The translations under genes were made by a program, and so were the position numbers. A DNA stretch of 64,000 nt from Clostridioides difficile_A. GTDB lineage: Bacteria > Bacillota > Clostridia > Peptostreptococcales > Peptostreptococcaceae. Positions 18,624 through 26,774 of this stretch are shown here, in pieces (position 1 is the first letter of the stretch; the number at the start of each line of letters is the position of its first letter). The notes under the pieces are model-generated. The model worked only from the letters and a program-made list of their open reading frames with translations, searched no databases and was not told where the DNA came from. The stretch is from assembly GCA_945909635.1 (NCBI GenBank), contig OX246690.1:2790001-2854000 (forward strand), in the 5' to 3' direction.

Positions 18624-19460
18624 TTGAGAAATAAAATTTTTTTATTAATACTTATTATAATATCACTTTTAAGCGGTTGTGACAAAAAATCTCTACTATC
18701 TATACATATGATAGATGTGGGACAAGGTGATAGTATTTTAGTACAAACACCTACAAATAAAAATATATTAATTGATGGAGGTGATGAAGATAGCGGAAAT
18801 ATAGTTACTAGTTATTTGAAACATAAAAAAATAAAAACTATTGATATAATAATAGCGACACATCCAGATTCAGACCATATAGGAAGTCTTGATAATGTCG
18901 TAAAAAAATTTAATGTAAGTTCTATATATATGACTGAACAATCAACAAGTAGTGAATCTTATCAAAATCTAATAAATTCTTGTACTGACAAAAACCTCTC
19001 TATTAAATATCTCTATAAGGATGATATTTTAAATATCGATAACAATATAAATATATATGTATTAAGTCCATCATATATACAAGAAGAATCAAATTTAAAT
19101 TCAATAGTTTTTGAACTAACTTTTAATAATAACTCATTTTTATTTATGGGTGATGCAGAAGAATCAATTGAAAAAGAAATCTTACATTCTTTTGAACTGG
19201 ACAATATTAATTTTATAAAAATAGGTCACCATGGAAGTAATTCATCATCATCTTTAGAATTTATAAAAAGAATTAATCCAGATATAGCTGCTATATCATG
19301 TGGATATAAAAATCAATATGGTCATCCTCATAAAGAAGTTCTCAACAATTTGAAACAAAACCATGTATCGATTTATAGAACAGATAAAATAGGTGATATT
19401 GTTTTTTATAGTGATGGAAAAATTATATTTACAAAACATAAATATGAGATAGATATATAA
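18624..19460 (+). CDS. ComEC-type metallo-beta-lactamase lipoprotein
   Basis: The 278-aa secreted lipoprotein has a hydrophobic signal ending in lipobox L-S-G-C (Cys19), then a metallo-beta-lactamase domain of the ComEC/Rec2 kind. It starts with HMIDVGQGDSILV, then TAT-type HPDSDHIGS (metal ligands), MGDAEES, and GHHGSNSSSS. This domain in ComEC is thought to degrade the non-transported DNA strand. An in-frame ATG at 18603 lacks a ribosome site. GGAG (18609-18612) better serves the TTG at 18624-18626, though 11 nt away, so the start is uncertain by 7 codons. It is transcribed alone, 2.4 kb from comEC and on the opposite strand. Confidence 0.85.
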   Translation: MRNKIFLLILIIISLLSGCDKKSLLSIHMIDVGQGDSILVQTPTNKNILIDGGDEDSGNIVTSYLKHKKIKTIDIIIATHPDSDHIGSLDNVVKKFNVSSIYMTEQSTSSESYQNLINSCTDKNLSIKYLYKDDILNIDNNINIYVLSPSYIQEESNLNSIVFELTFNNNSFLFMGDAEESIEKEILHSFELDNINFIKIGHHGSNSSSSLEFIKRINPDIAAISCGYKNQYGHPHKEVLNNLKQNHVSIYRTDKIGDIVFYSDGKIIFTKHKYEIDI

Positions 19461-19492
19461 AAAAATAAAACTATAACTACATAATATAATTA

Positions 19493-19538
19493 GGCTAAAA
19501 GTATCAATATAAAATAGTTTTACATTGATACTTTTAGC
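19493..19538. terminator. Hairpin between convergent genes, probable terminator
   Basis: Perfect 16-bp arms GGCTAAAAGTATCAAT and ATTGATACTTTTAGCC around a 14-nt loop, between the lipoprotein gene and the TcdA-like gene that converge on it. T-runs are weak on both sides, but the position and stem length favour termination in both directions. Confidence 0.6.
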
Positions 19539-19582
19539 CTTCAAAATACGTATTTAAACCTTATAAATCAAAATATTTAAAC

Positions 19583-20290
19583 TTATTGTTCTAATAATTC
19601 ATTCACTATTACAGATGCAATTATTAGCCCTCCTACAGACGGTACGAATGATACACTACCTGGTGTTACTTTTCTCCCATTCATTACTTTCTTTTTAAGT
19701 TCTATTGGTTGTTCAGTTGAATATACTACTTTTAATTTTTTAATGCCTCTATCTCTAAGTTCTTTCCTCATAACTTTAGCTAAAGGACAAGTACTTGTTT
19801 TGTGTATATCAGTAACGACTATTTTAGTTGGGTCTAATTTATTTCCCATACCCATAGAACTTATTATTTTTAAGCCTTTTTTTTCACATGTTTCAATTAG
19901 ATGTATTTTAGAGCTTACCATATCTATTGCGTCCACAACATAATCATATCTTTCAGTCAATATTTCATCACTAGTATCTTTATTGTAAAGGCTTCTTATT
20001 TTTTTTATATTGATATTAGGATTTATATCCAAGATTCTATCTTCCATTACATCTACTTTATACTTTCCTACAGTTGAATGTAAAGCTGGTATTTGTCTAT
20101 TTATATTAGTTATATCTACATCATCAAAATCCACAATAGTAAGATTACCAACTCCAGCCCTTGCTAGAGCCTCAACAGTAAAACTACCAACTCCTCCGAC
20201 TCCAAATACTATTACATTTGAACTCTTAAGTTTTTCTATTCCATCATCTCCAACTAGAAAACTAGTTCTCGTTGTAAAATTATTTTCCAT
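19583..20290 (-). CDS. tRNA threonylcarbamoyladenosine dehydratase (TcdA/CsdL family)
   Basis: The E1-like ATP-dependent enzyme cyclises the t6A37 modification of ANN-decoding tRNAs to ct6A. The 235-aa protein has the ThiF/MoeB nucleotide-binding fold with GVGGVGSFTVEALAR at about 30-44, the catalytic Arg/Asp region (NINRQIPA), a possible catalytic Cys in TSTCPLAKV, and the C-terminal PGSVSFVPSVGGLI typical of this group. GGAGAG precedes the ATG. I leave the symbol blank because tcdA in C. difficile names toxin A, to which this gene is unrelated. It stands alone. Confidence 0.9.
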   Translation of the reverse strand: MENNFTTRTSFLVGDDGIEKLKSSNVIVFGVGGVGSFTVEALARAGVGNLTIVDFDDVDITNINRQIPALHSTVGKYKVDVMEDRILDINPNINIKKIRSLYNKDTSDEILTERYDYVVDAIDMVSSKIHLIETCEKKGLKIISSMGMGNKLDPTKIVVTDIHKTSTCPLAKVMRKELRDRGIKKLKVVYSTEQPIELKKKVMNGRKVTPGSVSFVPSVGGLIIASVIVNELLEQ

Positions 20291-20402
20291 TTTTTCACTC
20301 TCCTAGATTTTTATCTAAACAATAATAGTATTATAAAATATACATTATATAATACTCAGATATTATATATCATTAAAACTAAATTATCTTAAAATAAATT
20401 TA

Positions 20403-20436
20403 AAAAGGTATCTTTTAATATTAAAAGATACCTTTT
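20403..20436. terminator. Perfect 34-bp palindrome, terminator of the selenocysteine tRNA gene
   Basis: AAAAGGTATCTTTTAA and its exact complement meet at AATATT. It lies 7 bp past the CCA end of the tRNA. On the minus strand it ends in TTTTT, so it can terminate the tRNA transcript. Confidence 0.75.
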
Positions 20437-20442
20437 ACATAC

Positions 20443-20539
20443 TGGCGGGAATGCGTGGGAATCGAACCCACCTAAGAGGCTCTTAACCCCTCATACTAGT
20501 TTTGAAGACTAGAGGGCACACCGGCACCCATCCACTCCC
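20443..20539 (-). tRNA. selC: tRNA-Sec (anticodon UCA)
   Basis: The 97-nt tRNA has encoded CCA (20443-20445). The acceptor arm GGGAGTG pairs with CATTCCC. The anticodon stem CTAGT/ACTAG encloses the loop CTTCAAA, giving anticodon UCA (20503-20505). It has a long variable arm (GAGGGG to CCTCTT) and a T-arm GGTGGG/CCCAC with loop TTCGATT. Long acceptor/T stacking, a long variable arm and UCA identify it as the selenocysteine tRNA. It is the substrate of SelA and SelB encoded 16-19 kb away in the same window. Expressed on its own. Confidence 0.97.
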
Positions 20540-20780
20540 ATAGTGAAATGCTTCTCAACGAAATCTATAATATCATATATTTTGACTCTTTGCAACAATT
20601 TTTATAGATTTATTTGATAGTAAGTTATAATTTAAATAGCTTTTATCTATACATGGTTAAAATTTACTTTTTATTATGTGCTTAAAATTAAAAAATGGAA
20701 ATTATATTTTATGTATATATAAAGAGCTCCTCTCTATATTAATTAAAATATAATTTCCAGTATAAATATAAATTATCTAA

Positions 20781-21620
20781 TTATTTTAATATACGTATAT
20801 CTATAGTTTTTCTTCCCCAGTTATAAACTGTCTTTGAGTCATTCATAAATATATCAATTTTATTTCCTTTTATTGCTCCACCACAGTCTTCAGCAGTAAA
20901 TACCATGTCAAATTGAGGTATATAAACCTTAGTTCCATATGGTATAACCTTAGGGTCTACAGCTATCGTTCCCCACTTAGGCTTTGTTCCTGTAGCAGTT
21001 ATACTATGACCAGTATATGCAGTTGCTACTACTCTCATATTTTTACCATTGTTACTACTACTATTACTAGATGATGATGAAGCCATTCTTCTTGAGTTTT
21101 CTCCCCTTGATGAAGCTACTTGCATCTCTACTTTTGTTCCTTTGCTTACAACTTTGTTTACAGGCTCAGCTTTAACAATCTTTTTCACAAATTCCTTTTC
21201 TACTTTCTTTCCATTGTGATAAGTTTCTTTATATATTAATTCACTTTTCCCAGATTTTCCTTCTTCTTTAACTTCAGAGTCTCCCTTTGATAAAGAACCA
21301 TCTTCAACAACTGTAACTTCAAATGGAATATCTTTAGTTTCTACAACTGTTTTTTCTTTTACATCAATTACTTCTATTTTATCTCCATTAGATAACTTTG
21401 AGTTTTCATCTAAAGTAACTATATCATTTGCATCATAGCTAATGTTTTGAGATTCTAAAAGGTCTCCTACATTAGAACTAAATGTTGATATAGTTCTTTC
21501 TTCTCCCTTTACTACTAATGTTACTTGTTTATTAAGTGCAGAGTACCCTGATAATATCCCAACTGATAAAACAACCGCCATTACCGAGACTTTAGCATTA
21601 CTCAATTTTTTAAAATTCAT
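20781..21620 (-). CDS. Secreted cell-wall protein with DUF348, G5 and 3D domains
   Basis: The 279-aa exported protein is of the YabE/resuscitation-factor-like type. It has a signal or anchor (residues 10-29), a DUF348 repeat (about 33-75, VTLVVKGEERTIST), a G5 domain (about 85-165, ending VSKGTKVEMQV), a Ser/Asn-rich linker (175-192), and a C-terminal 3D domain (about 193-279). The 3D domain has the conserved aspartates in VDPKVIPYGT, TAEDCGGAIKG and DIFMND. The 3D fold is shared with lytic transglycosylases such as MltA, so peptidoglycan cleavage is likely. GGGAGGA precedes the ATG. It has its own consensus promoter. Confidence 0.9.
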   Translation of the reverse strand: MNFKKLSNAKVSVMAVVLSVGILSGYSALNKQVTLVVKGEERTISTFSSNVGDLLESQNISYDANDIVTLDENSKLSNGDKIEVIDVKEKTVVETKDIPFEVTVVEDGSLSKGDSEVKEEGKSGKSELIYKETYHNGKKVEKEFVKKIVKAEPVNKVVSKGTKVEMQVASSRGENSRRMASSSSSNSSSNNGKNMRVVATAYTGHSITATGTKPKWGTIAVDPKVIPYGTKVYIPQFDMVFTAEDCGGAIKGNKIDIFMNDSKTVYNWGRKTIDIRILK

Positions 21621-21720
21621 ATAAACTTTCCTCCCTCAAATTTTTTTACACTATATATTTTGCTTCATAAAATTCTGCTTTGTAGATTTCTTTTTTTGTT
21701 TGTGTTTTTTGTGTAACTAA

Positions 21721-21749
21721 ATTGTAACTATTTTTTCAAGAGTTGTCAA
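21721..21749 (-). promoter_or_regulatory. Promoter of the G5/3D cell-wall gene
   Basis: On the minus strand TTGACA (21744-21749), 17 bp, TACAAT (21721-21726). It starts directly after the ung terminator, about 100 bp before the gene. I checked the roughly 90-nt leader for the ydaO (c-di-AMP) riboswitch and saw none. Confidence 0.7.
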
Positions 21750-21753
21750 CTTG

Positions 21754-21810
21754 ACAAAAAAATAGAAATATGTATGCATAGTATTTTCAACTATTCAAAC
21801 ATATTTCTAT
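21754..21810 (-). terminator. Rho-independent terminator of ung
   Basis: ATAGAAATATG and CATATTTCTAT form an 11-bp outer stem with an inner ATAGT/ACTAT helix. On the minus strand it is followed by T7. It abuts the next promoter. Confidence 0.75.
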
Positions 21811-21869
21811 AAGTTACAACAATGTCATTGTTTGTTGTTGTTTTGTTATCATTTTGTTACCTTTTAATT

Positions 21870-22544
21870 TTATATATTTTCTATTTGCCAATTGATAGGT
21901 TCTTTTCCTAACTTTTCAAGAATTTCATTTATCTTAGAGAAGTGTTTACATCCAAAAAAACCTTTACTTGCTGATAATGGGCTTGGATGAGGTGCTTCTA
22001 AAATATAATGCTTACTTGTATCAATCAATTCTACTTTTTTACGTGCATTACTTCCCCATAATACGAAAATAACTGGGTCTTCACGTTCGCTTAAAATAGA
22101 GATTACTCTATCTGTGAAAATTTCCCATCCTTTATTTTTATGAGAATTAGCTTCATGTGCTCTAACAGTAAGAGCAGTATTTAAAAGTAATACTCCTTGG
22201 TCTGCCCAAGGCATCAAATATCCATTGTTAGGTATAAAACACCCTAAATCTTCTTTTAATTCTTTATACATATTTAATAAAGATGGTGGAGTTTTCACTT
22301 GTGGTTGAACTGAAAAAGCTAAACCATGAGCTTGATTATCTCCATGATAGGGGTCTTGTCCCAGTATCAAAACTTTTGTATCTTTATATGAAGTATGTTT
22401 CAAAGCTTCATATATATTATGCATATTCGGGAATATTTGACGTGTTTTATACTCTTCTATAAGAAATTTTCTTAAATTTAAGTAGTAATCTTTTTCAAAT
22501 TCTTCTTTCAATAATTCATTCCAATCATTTTCTAAGTTAACCAT
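21870..22544 (-). CDS. ung: Uracil-DNA glycosylase, family 1
   Basis: Removes uracil from DNA in base excision repair. The 224-aa protein carries the family 1 water-activating motif GQDPYHG near residue 60, the uracil-pocket AFSVQP, and the Leu-intercalation loop HPSPLSASKGFFG near residue 184. A TTG four codons upstream is in frame; I use the ATG at 22542-22544 with GGTGAT upstream because it fits the family start. It is 36 nt downstream of the NusG-like gene on the same strand, so the two may be co-transcribed. It has its own terminator. Confidence 0.96.
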   Translation of the reverse strand: MVNLENDWNELLKEEFEKDYYLNLRKFLIEEYKTRQIFPNMHNIYEALKHTSYKDTKVLILGQDPYHGDNQAHGLAFSVQPQVKTPPSLLNMYKELKEDLGCFIPNNGYLMPWADQGVLLLNTALTVRAHEANSHKNKGWEIFTDRVISILSEREDPVIFVLWGSNARKKVELIDTSKHYILEAPHPSPLSASKGFFGCKHFSKINEILEKLGKEPINWQIENI

Positions 22545-22580
22545 ATTTATCACCAATTCCTTTCAATTGTTTTTATTATT

Positions 22581-22952
22581 TTATTTAGAAATTATATCTT
22601 CTTGATTATCATCCTTTTCATTTGTATTTATTTTTATGCTAACTCTATTAGGTATACAAACTATGCTTTGACTTGGTTTATTTATAAAACCAGTATGTAC
22701 ACAAACCTTGTCAGGACATGAAGCATCTACTATTTCTACCCCTTTATCATGAATCTTTACTATATTATACCCCCCTCTATTCTCTATTTTAAATTCTTCT
22801 TTGGCATCTATTGGAACAGTTTTATACAATTTATTATCTACATAAATCTCAATATTTCCAGCATTTTTAGAATTTATAACATTTATTATTCCATAACATG
22901 CTGTAATAACAACTAAAATGCCTAAAATAAGAAGAATGTCTTTTTTCTTCAT
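22581..22952 (-). CDS. NusG domain II-containing membrane-anchored protein
   Basis: The 123-aa protein has an N-terminal hydrophobic anchor (residues 6-25) and a small beta domain of the 'NusG domain II' type. Its cysteine pattern SCPDKVCVHTGFI and QSIVCIPN is conserved in this family. It is not the transcription factor NusG. Relatives usually sit beside ApbE and membrane flavoprotein or electron-transfer genes, and here apbE is the divergent neighbour 66 bp away. A role in extracytoplasmic redox is therefore plausible but unproven. CATAGGAGG precedes the ATG and forms part of a large inverted repeat. Confidence 0.85.
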   Translation of the reverse strand: MKKKDILLILGILVVITACYGIINVINSKNAGNIEIYVDNKLYKTVPIDAKEEFKIENRGGYNIVKIHDKGVEIVDASCPDKVCVHTGFINKPSQSIVCIPNRVSIKINTNEKDDNQEDIISK

Positions 22953-22959
22953 TTTTTGT

Positions 22960-23010
22960 CCTCCTATGAAATTATGTTATAATAAAATAATAACACAATT
23001 TCATAGGAGG
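22960..23010. promoter_or_regulatory. Divergent control region built as a 51-bp inverted repeat
   Basis: Arms CCTCCTATGAAATT (22960-22973) and AATTTCATAGGAGG (22997-23010) are perfect. Inside, TGTTAT/ATAACA (22975-22980, 22990-22995) also pair. Each outer arm contains the ribosome site of one of the two divergent genes. TATAAT at 22978-22983 can serve as the -10 for the apbE side. Confidence 0.6.
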
Positions 23011-23018
23011 AATATACC

Positions 23019-24074
23019 ATGAATAAGAAAAAAATCACATTTATTTTTGTGATATTGATTTTAGCATTAATTTTATTTTCATTTTTTAGGAGTTCAAGCC
23101 AGAATACTAAATATAGTAAAACTAGCTATTACCTTGGTACAGTAAATGAAGTTACTGTATTTAATATAAAAGAATCCAAAAGTGATAAAATCTTAAATGA
23201 ATGTGATTCAATTTTAAGATATATTGATAATAAAATGAGCACTCATATACCAGGCAGTGATGTTTCTAAAATAAATGATAATGCTGGAAAGAATTTTGTC
23301 AAAGTTTCAGATGATACGTTTTTCGTTGTAAAAGAGGCAATACAATACTCCAAACTATCAAGTGGATATTTTGATATAACAGTTGGTCCAGTATCAAACT
23401 TATGGGCAATTGGAACAGATAAAGCTAAAGTTCCAAGTGATTCTGAAATAAAAGAGCTTTTGCCTCTAATTGATTATAAAAACATTATATTAGATGAAAA
23501 AAATAAATCTATAAAATTGACCAAAGAAAACATGAAAATTGATTTAGGCGCAATAGCTAAAGGATATGCTGCTGATAAAATTGTGTCCTATTTAAAATCA
23601 GAAGGTGTACAAAAAGGTTTAGTTAATTTAGGAGGCAATATATTTACTTTAGAAAATGGTAAAAATGATAAGCCTTTTAAAATCGGCATTCAAGACCCAA
23701 CTAGTAAAAATGGAGAATCTATAGGAATTATAGAAACCACAAACAAATCTGTTGTTACATCTGGAATTTATGAAAGATTTATAGAAAAGGATGGCAAAAT
23801 ATATCATCACATGCTAAATCCATTTACAGGTTATCCTTTTGAAAATAGCTTAAGTAGTGTAACAATAATATCTGATAAATCTATTAATTGTGATGCTTTA
23901 TCTACTTCTACATTTGGACTTGGACTTGAAAAAGGTATGAATTTAATTAATAGTATTGATAATGTAGATGCTATATTTATAACTAAGGATAAAAAAGTAT
24001 ACTTAACTGATGGTATAAAAGATAACTTCAAACTTACTGACAAAGCTTTTTCTATTGAAAAACTAAATAAGTAG
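23019..24074 (+). CDS. apbE: FAD:protein FMN transferase (ApbE)
   Basis: Transfers FMN from FAD to a Thr/Ser of extracytoplasmic flavoproteins such as Rnf or Nqr subunits and FMN-binding domains. The 351-aa protein has an N-terminal membrane anchor or signal (residues 6-24) with no lipobox cysteine, then the ApbE domain: MSTHIPGSDVSKIN, FDITVGPVSNLW, the conserved DLGAIAKGYAADKI, GNIFT, and the metal/Thr region NCDALSTSTFGLG. AGGAGG precedes the ATG. It is divergent from the NusG-domain-II gene and followed by a bidirectional terminator. Confidence 0.93.
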   Translation: MNKKKITFIFVILILALILFSFFRSSSQNTKYSKTSYYLGTVNEVTVFNIKESKSDKILNECDSILRYIDNKMSTHIPGSDVSKINDNAGKNFVKVSDDTFFVVKEAIQYSKLSSGYFDITVGPVSNLWAIGTDKAKVPSDSEIKELLPLIDYKNIILDEKNKSIKLTKENMKIDLGAIAKGYAADKIVSYLKSEGVQKGLVNLGGNIFTLENGKNDKPFKIGIQDPTSKNGESIGIIETTNKSVVTSGIYERFIEKDGKIYHHMLNPFTGYPFENSLSSVTIISDKSINCDALSTSTFGLGLEKGMNLINSIDNVDAIFITKDKKVYLTDGIKDNFKLTDKAFSIEKLNK

Positions 24075-24195
24075 TAAACTCATACTCTAAATACTTACCA
24101 TAGGTATATATACTTATCTAAAACAAATCTACATAAACCATGTTATAAGAAATAAATTATACTGGCAAAGATAAACTTAAGACTTTAACAACAAT

Positions 24196-24230
24196 AAAAA
24201 AAGCACCTTATTATATTAAAGGTGCTTTTC
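24196..24230. terminator. Bidirectional terminator between apbE and the C-S lyase gene
   Basis: AAAAGCACCTT (24199-24209) pairs with AAGGTGCTTTT (24219-24229). The T-run is strong on the minus side (T7) and short on the plus side. The two genes converge on it. Confidence 0.75.
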
Positions 24231-24370
24231 ATAATATTTTAATAATCATTACAAACAATTTATATTTTATTCTATAAAATTTTCTTTATCATATTTTTTA
24301 ATACATAATCGCTCGAACAATATCATAATTATTGAAACAAAACTTACTTATCTTGTTTTTTAGAATTATT

Positions 24371-25549
24371 TTATAAAGACTTTAAAAATAAATTCATCCT
24401 ATTTAAAGCTTCAACCACATTTTCTTTTTGAGTTCCTAAGTTTATTCTAACATAATTCTCTCCATCTTTTACAAAATGGCTTCCATCCTCCAATAATACT
24501 CCTGTATCAATAGCCAGTTTATCAGTAAATTCACTCGCGCTTATTCCTAGCCCACTTATATCCATCCACGCCAAATAAGACGACTCCATCTTCATCAATT
24601 TTATATTATCATATTTTTCTACCCAAGCTTCTAAAAGTTCATAATTTGATTTTATATATTTGTTTACACCACTCAACCACTCACGACATTCATTATAAGC
24701 ACTTATCAATCCTATAATTCCAAACACATTTGGAGAAGTTATAGAGTTTTGTTTTAGTTTATCTCTGAATATCTCTCTTATATCCTTATTTATAACGATT
24801 GAGTAAGAAGTCTTTAATCCTCCAAGATTAAACCCTTTATTTGGTGATGTCAATAGAATAACATTTTCTAAAAGCTCTTTTTCAATTTTAAGTATTGAAT
24901 TAAATTCACCATAATGAATATGTTCTGCATGTACTTCATCTGCAACCAAAATAACATTGTTTTCTTTACATATGGTTGCTACTTTTTCCATCTCCTCAAT
25001 CAACCATATTCTTCCAGATGGATTATGTGGTGTACAAAACATCATTAACTTAGGTTTATTTTCTTTAATTTGAGCCTCTAATTTATCAAAGTTTATATAA
25101 TATCTATCATTTATAATATCTAATGTATTACAAACTATATTTACACCTTGCTTTTTGGCTGATGATTCAAAAGGGTCATAAACTGGTGTATTTAATATTA
25201 TACTATCCCCCTTTTGACAAAAAGCTTGTACTACATAGTGAAGTGTTGATACAGTTCCATAAGTCAATGTAATCCATTCTCTTTCTACCTTTACCTTATG
25301 CATATCATTTTGCCATCTGATAACTGAATCATAAAATTCATCATAACAGTATGTATATCCAAACACACCTCTTTTTACAGCTTCAATAAATTTATTTTCT
25401 ATTTCTGTTGGTATTTTAAAATCCATATCAGCAATCCACATTGGTACAAAATCTTCTCTAATATCTCCAAACTTATCTCTTATAATATTTAAATCCCATT
25501 TTCTACACTTTTCACTTACTCTATCTGGTCTATCATCAAAATTATACAT
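24371..25549 (-). CDS. MalY/PatB-type PLP-dependent C-S lyase
   Basis: The 392-aa fold-type I PLP enzyme of the MalY/PatB group cleaves cystathionine or cysteine conjugates to thiol, pyruvate and ammonia. The N-terminus has the family pattern FVPMWIADMDFKIP. HNPSGRIW and ADEVHAEH give the Asp that contacts PLP, and SPNKGFNLGGLK holds the PLP lysine. GAGGT precedes the ATG. It lies 62 nt after the M24 peptidase on the same strand and probably shares its transcript. In E. coli MalY also represses maltose genes; whether that applies here is unknown. Confidence 0.88.
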   Translation of the reverse strand: MYNFDDRPDRVSEKCRKWDLNIIRDKFGDIREDFVPMWIADMDFKIPTEIENKFIEAVKRGVFGYTYCYDEFYDSVIRWQNDMHKVKVEREWITLTYGTVSTLHYVVQAFCQKGDSIILNTPVYDPFESSAKKQGVNIVCNTLDIINDRYYINFDKLEAQIKENKPKLMMFCTPHNPSGRIWLIEEMEKVATICKENNVILVADEVHAEHIHYGEFNSILKIEKELLENVILLTSPNKGFNLGGLKTSYSIVINKDIREIFRDKLKQNSITSPNVFGIIGLISAYNECREWLSGVNKYIKSNYELLEAWVEKYDNIKLMKMESSYLAWMDISGLGISASEFTDKLAIDTGVLLEDGSHFVKDGENYVRINLGTQKENVVEALNRMNLFLKSL

Positions 25550-25611
25550 TTAAATTTACCTCTTCTTTTCTAATTATCTTACTTATTATAAAATATTTGT
25601 CTAATTCACTT

Positions 25612-26676
25612 TTAATTTACAACTATTAAATCTTTCGTGGATGTAGTCAACCTCATACATCCATCTTGTGTTATAAGTACATCATCTTCTATTCTTACTC
25701 CCCCAAGATTTGGTATATATATGCCTGGCTCTATAGTTATAATCATACCTTCCTTTAATACTTCTTTTGATTCAGGAGCTAACGCAGGATATTCATGAAC
25801 CATAATACCTACACCATGACCTAAATTATGACCAAAATTATCAGCATATCCATATGAACCAATTATATCTCTTGCAACTTTATCTATTTCACCAGTAGTC
25901 ATACCTGGTTTTAAAACCTTTATACACTCTTCATTAGCTTCTTTTACTATATTATATATTTCTTGTAACTCTTTATTTACAGTACCCATACATATAGTTC
26001 TAGTAATATCAGAACAATAATTATTGTATTTAGCACCAAAATCAAAAGTAACAAAATCTCCATACTCTATAATTTTTTCACTGGCTTTTCCATGAGGCAA
26101 TGCTCCTCTCAATCCAGATGCTACTATAGTATCAAAAGACTCTTTTTGACCACCCAACTCTTTTATAAATCTAACAATTTCATTTTCCACTTGTTTTTCA
26201 GTCATACCAACTTTTATAAAATCAATTATATGATAAAATGTAGCATCGACTATTTCACAAGCTTTTTTTATATATTTTATTTCATCATCGTCTTTTTCTT
26301 TTCTTAAAGTAGATAAATCAACCGATTTTAAAGTTACACTTAACCTTTGACTCATATTTTTATATGAATCAAAAGATACTTCACTTCCTTCAAATCCAAT
26401 TTCTTTTATATTTTGATTTTCGCAAATTTCATTGACTATATCAAAGTAGGTTCTGTTTTTATCCATTAAGATGACATCAAATAAATTTGATTTTCTTTTG
26501 ATTTCTTCAAAGTATCTAAAATCTACTATTATATATTGTTTCCTTTTAGTTATAAAAACATAACCTGATGAACTAAATAGATTCCCAATGTAAAATTTAT
26601 TGGTAGAACTATTAATAAGAATACCTTCTATATCATATTCTTCTAAATACTTTCTTATTTTTTCTATTTTACTCAT
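25612..26676 (-). CDS. Xaa-Pro peptidase, M24B family
   Basis: The 354-aa cytoplasmic metallopeptidase releases residues before proline. It has an N-terminal creatinase-like domain (1-125) and a pita-bread catalytic domain with the dinuclear metal ligands in FDFGAKYNNYCSDIT (two Asp), GHGVGIMVHE (His), IEPGIY (Glu) and RIEDDV (Glu). It resembles PepQ/YpdF-type enzymes. The AGGTGG ribosome site is 11 nt from the ATG. It is followed by the MalY-type gene and preceded by the PTS operon with a hairpin between, so partial read-through from the PTS operon is possible. Proline release would suit an organism that reduces proline in Stickland fermentation (inference). Confidence 0.9.
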   Translation of the reverse strand: MSKIEKIRKYLEEYDIEGILINSSTNKFYIGNLFSSSGYVFITKRKQYIIVDFRYFEEIKRKSNLFDVILMDKNRTYFDIVNEICENQNIKEIGFEGSEVSFDSYKNMSQRLSVTLKSVDLSTLRKEKDDDEIKYIKKACEIVDATFYHIIDFIKVGMTEKQVENEIVRFIKELGGQKESFDTIVASGLRGALPHGKASEKIIEYGDFVTFDFGAKYNNYCSDITRTICMGTVNKELQEIYNIVKEANEECIKVLKPGMTTGEIDKVARDIIGSYGYADNFGHNLGHGVGIMVHEYPALAPESKEVLKEGMIITIEPGIYIPNLGGVRIEDDVLITQDGCMRLTTSTKDLIVVN

Positions 26677-26713
26677 ATTTTTTATCCACCACCTTTAATT
26701 AATATATAGGTAA

Positions 26714-26748
26714 GGCTGGTAATATTAATTAAAACAATATTACCAGCC
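26714..26748 (-). terminator. Hairpin after the PTS operon, possible attenuating terminator
   Basis: Perfect 13-bp arms GGCTGGTAATATT and AATATTACCAGCC with a 9-nt loop, between the EIIC stop and the peptidase gene. Only TT follows on the minus strand, so it may end transcription partly or protect the upstream mRNA. Confidence 0.5.
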
Positions 26749-26774
26749 AAAGTTATCATAAATAAACTTAAATG

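Noticed and set aside
19583..20290. Toxin A gene because of the symbol tcdA
   Set aside because: The 235-aa ThiF-like enzyme is a tRNA-modifying dehydratase; it has none of the toxin's glucosyltransferase or repeat domains.
21621..21720. ydaO/yuaA (c-di-AMP) riboswitch before the G5/3D cell-wall gene
   Set aside because: The leader is only about 90 nt after the predicted start and lacks the conserved blocks.
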